Assembly: GCA_030690515.1 (NCBI GenBank)
Contig: JAUYGP010000691.1
Location: forward strand, 1-5,131
DNA: 5,131 bases
DNA from: Giesbergeria sp.
Lineage (GTDB): Bacteria > Pseudomonadota > Gammaproteobacteria > Burkholderiales > Burkholderiaceae_C
Direction: 5' to 3'
Position numbers and translations under genes: made by a program. Shown here piece by piece: positions 4,852 through 5,131 of the stretch. The notes beneath the pieces were generated by a model, which saw nothing but the letters and a program-made list of their open reading frames with translations, had not been told where the DNA came from and ran no database searches. Numbering within the stretch: the stretch's first letter is position 1; each line of letters starts with the position of its first letter.

Positions 4852-5131
4852 TCAGCCCGCCGCTGTGGGGGCGTGGGCCGGTAGCACTGTGCCCCGGCAT
4901 TCGCCAAAGCCAATACGCGCGGCGCCGGACTTTTCACACCAGCCGCGCAGGATGACGGTGTCGCCGTCCGCCAGAAAGGCGCGTTCTTCGCCCGTTTCCG
5001 CCAGCACCAGGGGCTGCGCGCCCGCGCGGCTCAGCTCGACCAGCGCGCCCGCTTCCTGCGGTGTGGGGCCCGAGATGGTGCCGGTGCCCAGAAGGTCGCC
5101 GCTTTGCAGGTTGCAGCCGCCCACGGTGTGC
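4852..5131 (-). CDS. fahA: Fumarylacetoacetase, C-terminal end (5'-partial)
   Basis: Fumarylacetoacetase cleaves 4-fumarylacetoacetate to fumarate and acetoacetate, the last step of tyrosine/homogentisate breakdown, in the cytoplasm. About 92 residues are visible, the last fifth to quarter of a protein that is usually about 420-440 residues long. They read HTVGGCNLQSGDLLGTGTISG at the window edge, then ADGDTVILRGWC and IGFGECRGTVLPA. These match the end of the mammalian enzyme (NLQPGDLLASGTISG, DGDEVIITGYC, RIGFGQC). The GTISG loop carries the Thr that contacts the substrate in mouse FAH (Thr350 by my recollection). The frame is open to the right edge, so the GTG at 5124 is an internal Val. 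The metal-binding acid residues and catalytic dyad lie outside the window. In related bacteria the gene usually sits beside homogentisate dioxygenase, which would be expected to the right. Confidence 0.94.
   Translation of the reverse strand, partial: HTVGGCNLQSGDLLGTGTISGPTPQEAGALVELSRAGAQPLVLAETGEERAFLADGDTVILRGWCEKSGAARIGFGECRGTVLPAHAPTAAG

Noticed and set aside
3970..4884. 304-codon open frame on the plus strand
   Set aside because: It is antisense to the permease and rich in His, Asp and Gly without a recognisable motif. The minus-strand frame encodes an unmistakable NCS2 permease.

Overview
The window looks like a chromosomal segment of a GC-rich betaproteobacterium, most likely of the Comamonadaceae (Acidovorax, Alicycliphilus, Comamonas or a relative). 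This rests on the strong GC bias at third codon positions, on a stand-alone branched-chain-amino-acid-type substrate-binding protein, and on an AT-richer intergenic element (about 1654-1730) that resembles a repeat I remember as common between Comamonadaceae genes. The genus assignment is inference.

Layout from left to right. (1) 1-389, plus strand: C-terminal two thirds of a PduO-type cob(I)alamin adenosyltransferase. (2) 419-460: nested inverted repeat between convergent genes; its inner arm contains a stop codon. (3) 454-1206, minus: intact alpha/beta hydrolase with a complete catalytic triad. (4) 1290-1589, minus: short ORF that matches only the C-terminal part of an NTF2-like (lumazine-binding-type) domain and is probably 5'-truncated. 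(5) 1654-1730: the dispersed-repeat-like element with two mutually exclusive hairpins. (6) 1733-2155, minus: hotdog-fold acyl-CoA thioesterase very like E. coli YdiI/MenI. (7) 2156-2289: intergenic region with a palindrome. (8) 2290-3435, plus: ABC-transporter substrate-binding protein with a twin-arginine-like signal peptide and a GTG start. (9) 3445-3486: strong GC hairpin plus T-run between convergent genes. (10) 3475-4764, minus: NCS2 nucleobase permease, closest in remembered sequence to RutG. (11) 4852-5131, minus: C-terminal end of fumarylacetoacetase, running off the right edge.

The genes do not form one pathway. They are cofactor adenosylation, an uncharacterised hydrolase, CoA-thioester hydrolysis, solute capture, pyrimidine uptake and the last step of tyrosine/homogentisate breakdown, with frequent strand switches. 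The only possible operon is fumarylacetoacetase followed by the permease (87-bp gap, same strand). The segment from about 390 to 1732 has a lower GC content than the rest (about 57% in two sampled 60-base lines of the hydrolase, against about 65-70% in sampled lines of the thioesterase and the binding protein). It carries the degraded gene and the repeat, so it is the most likely site of past rearrangement. I found no CRISPR array, RNA gene, transposase or convincing new system.
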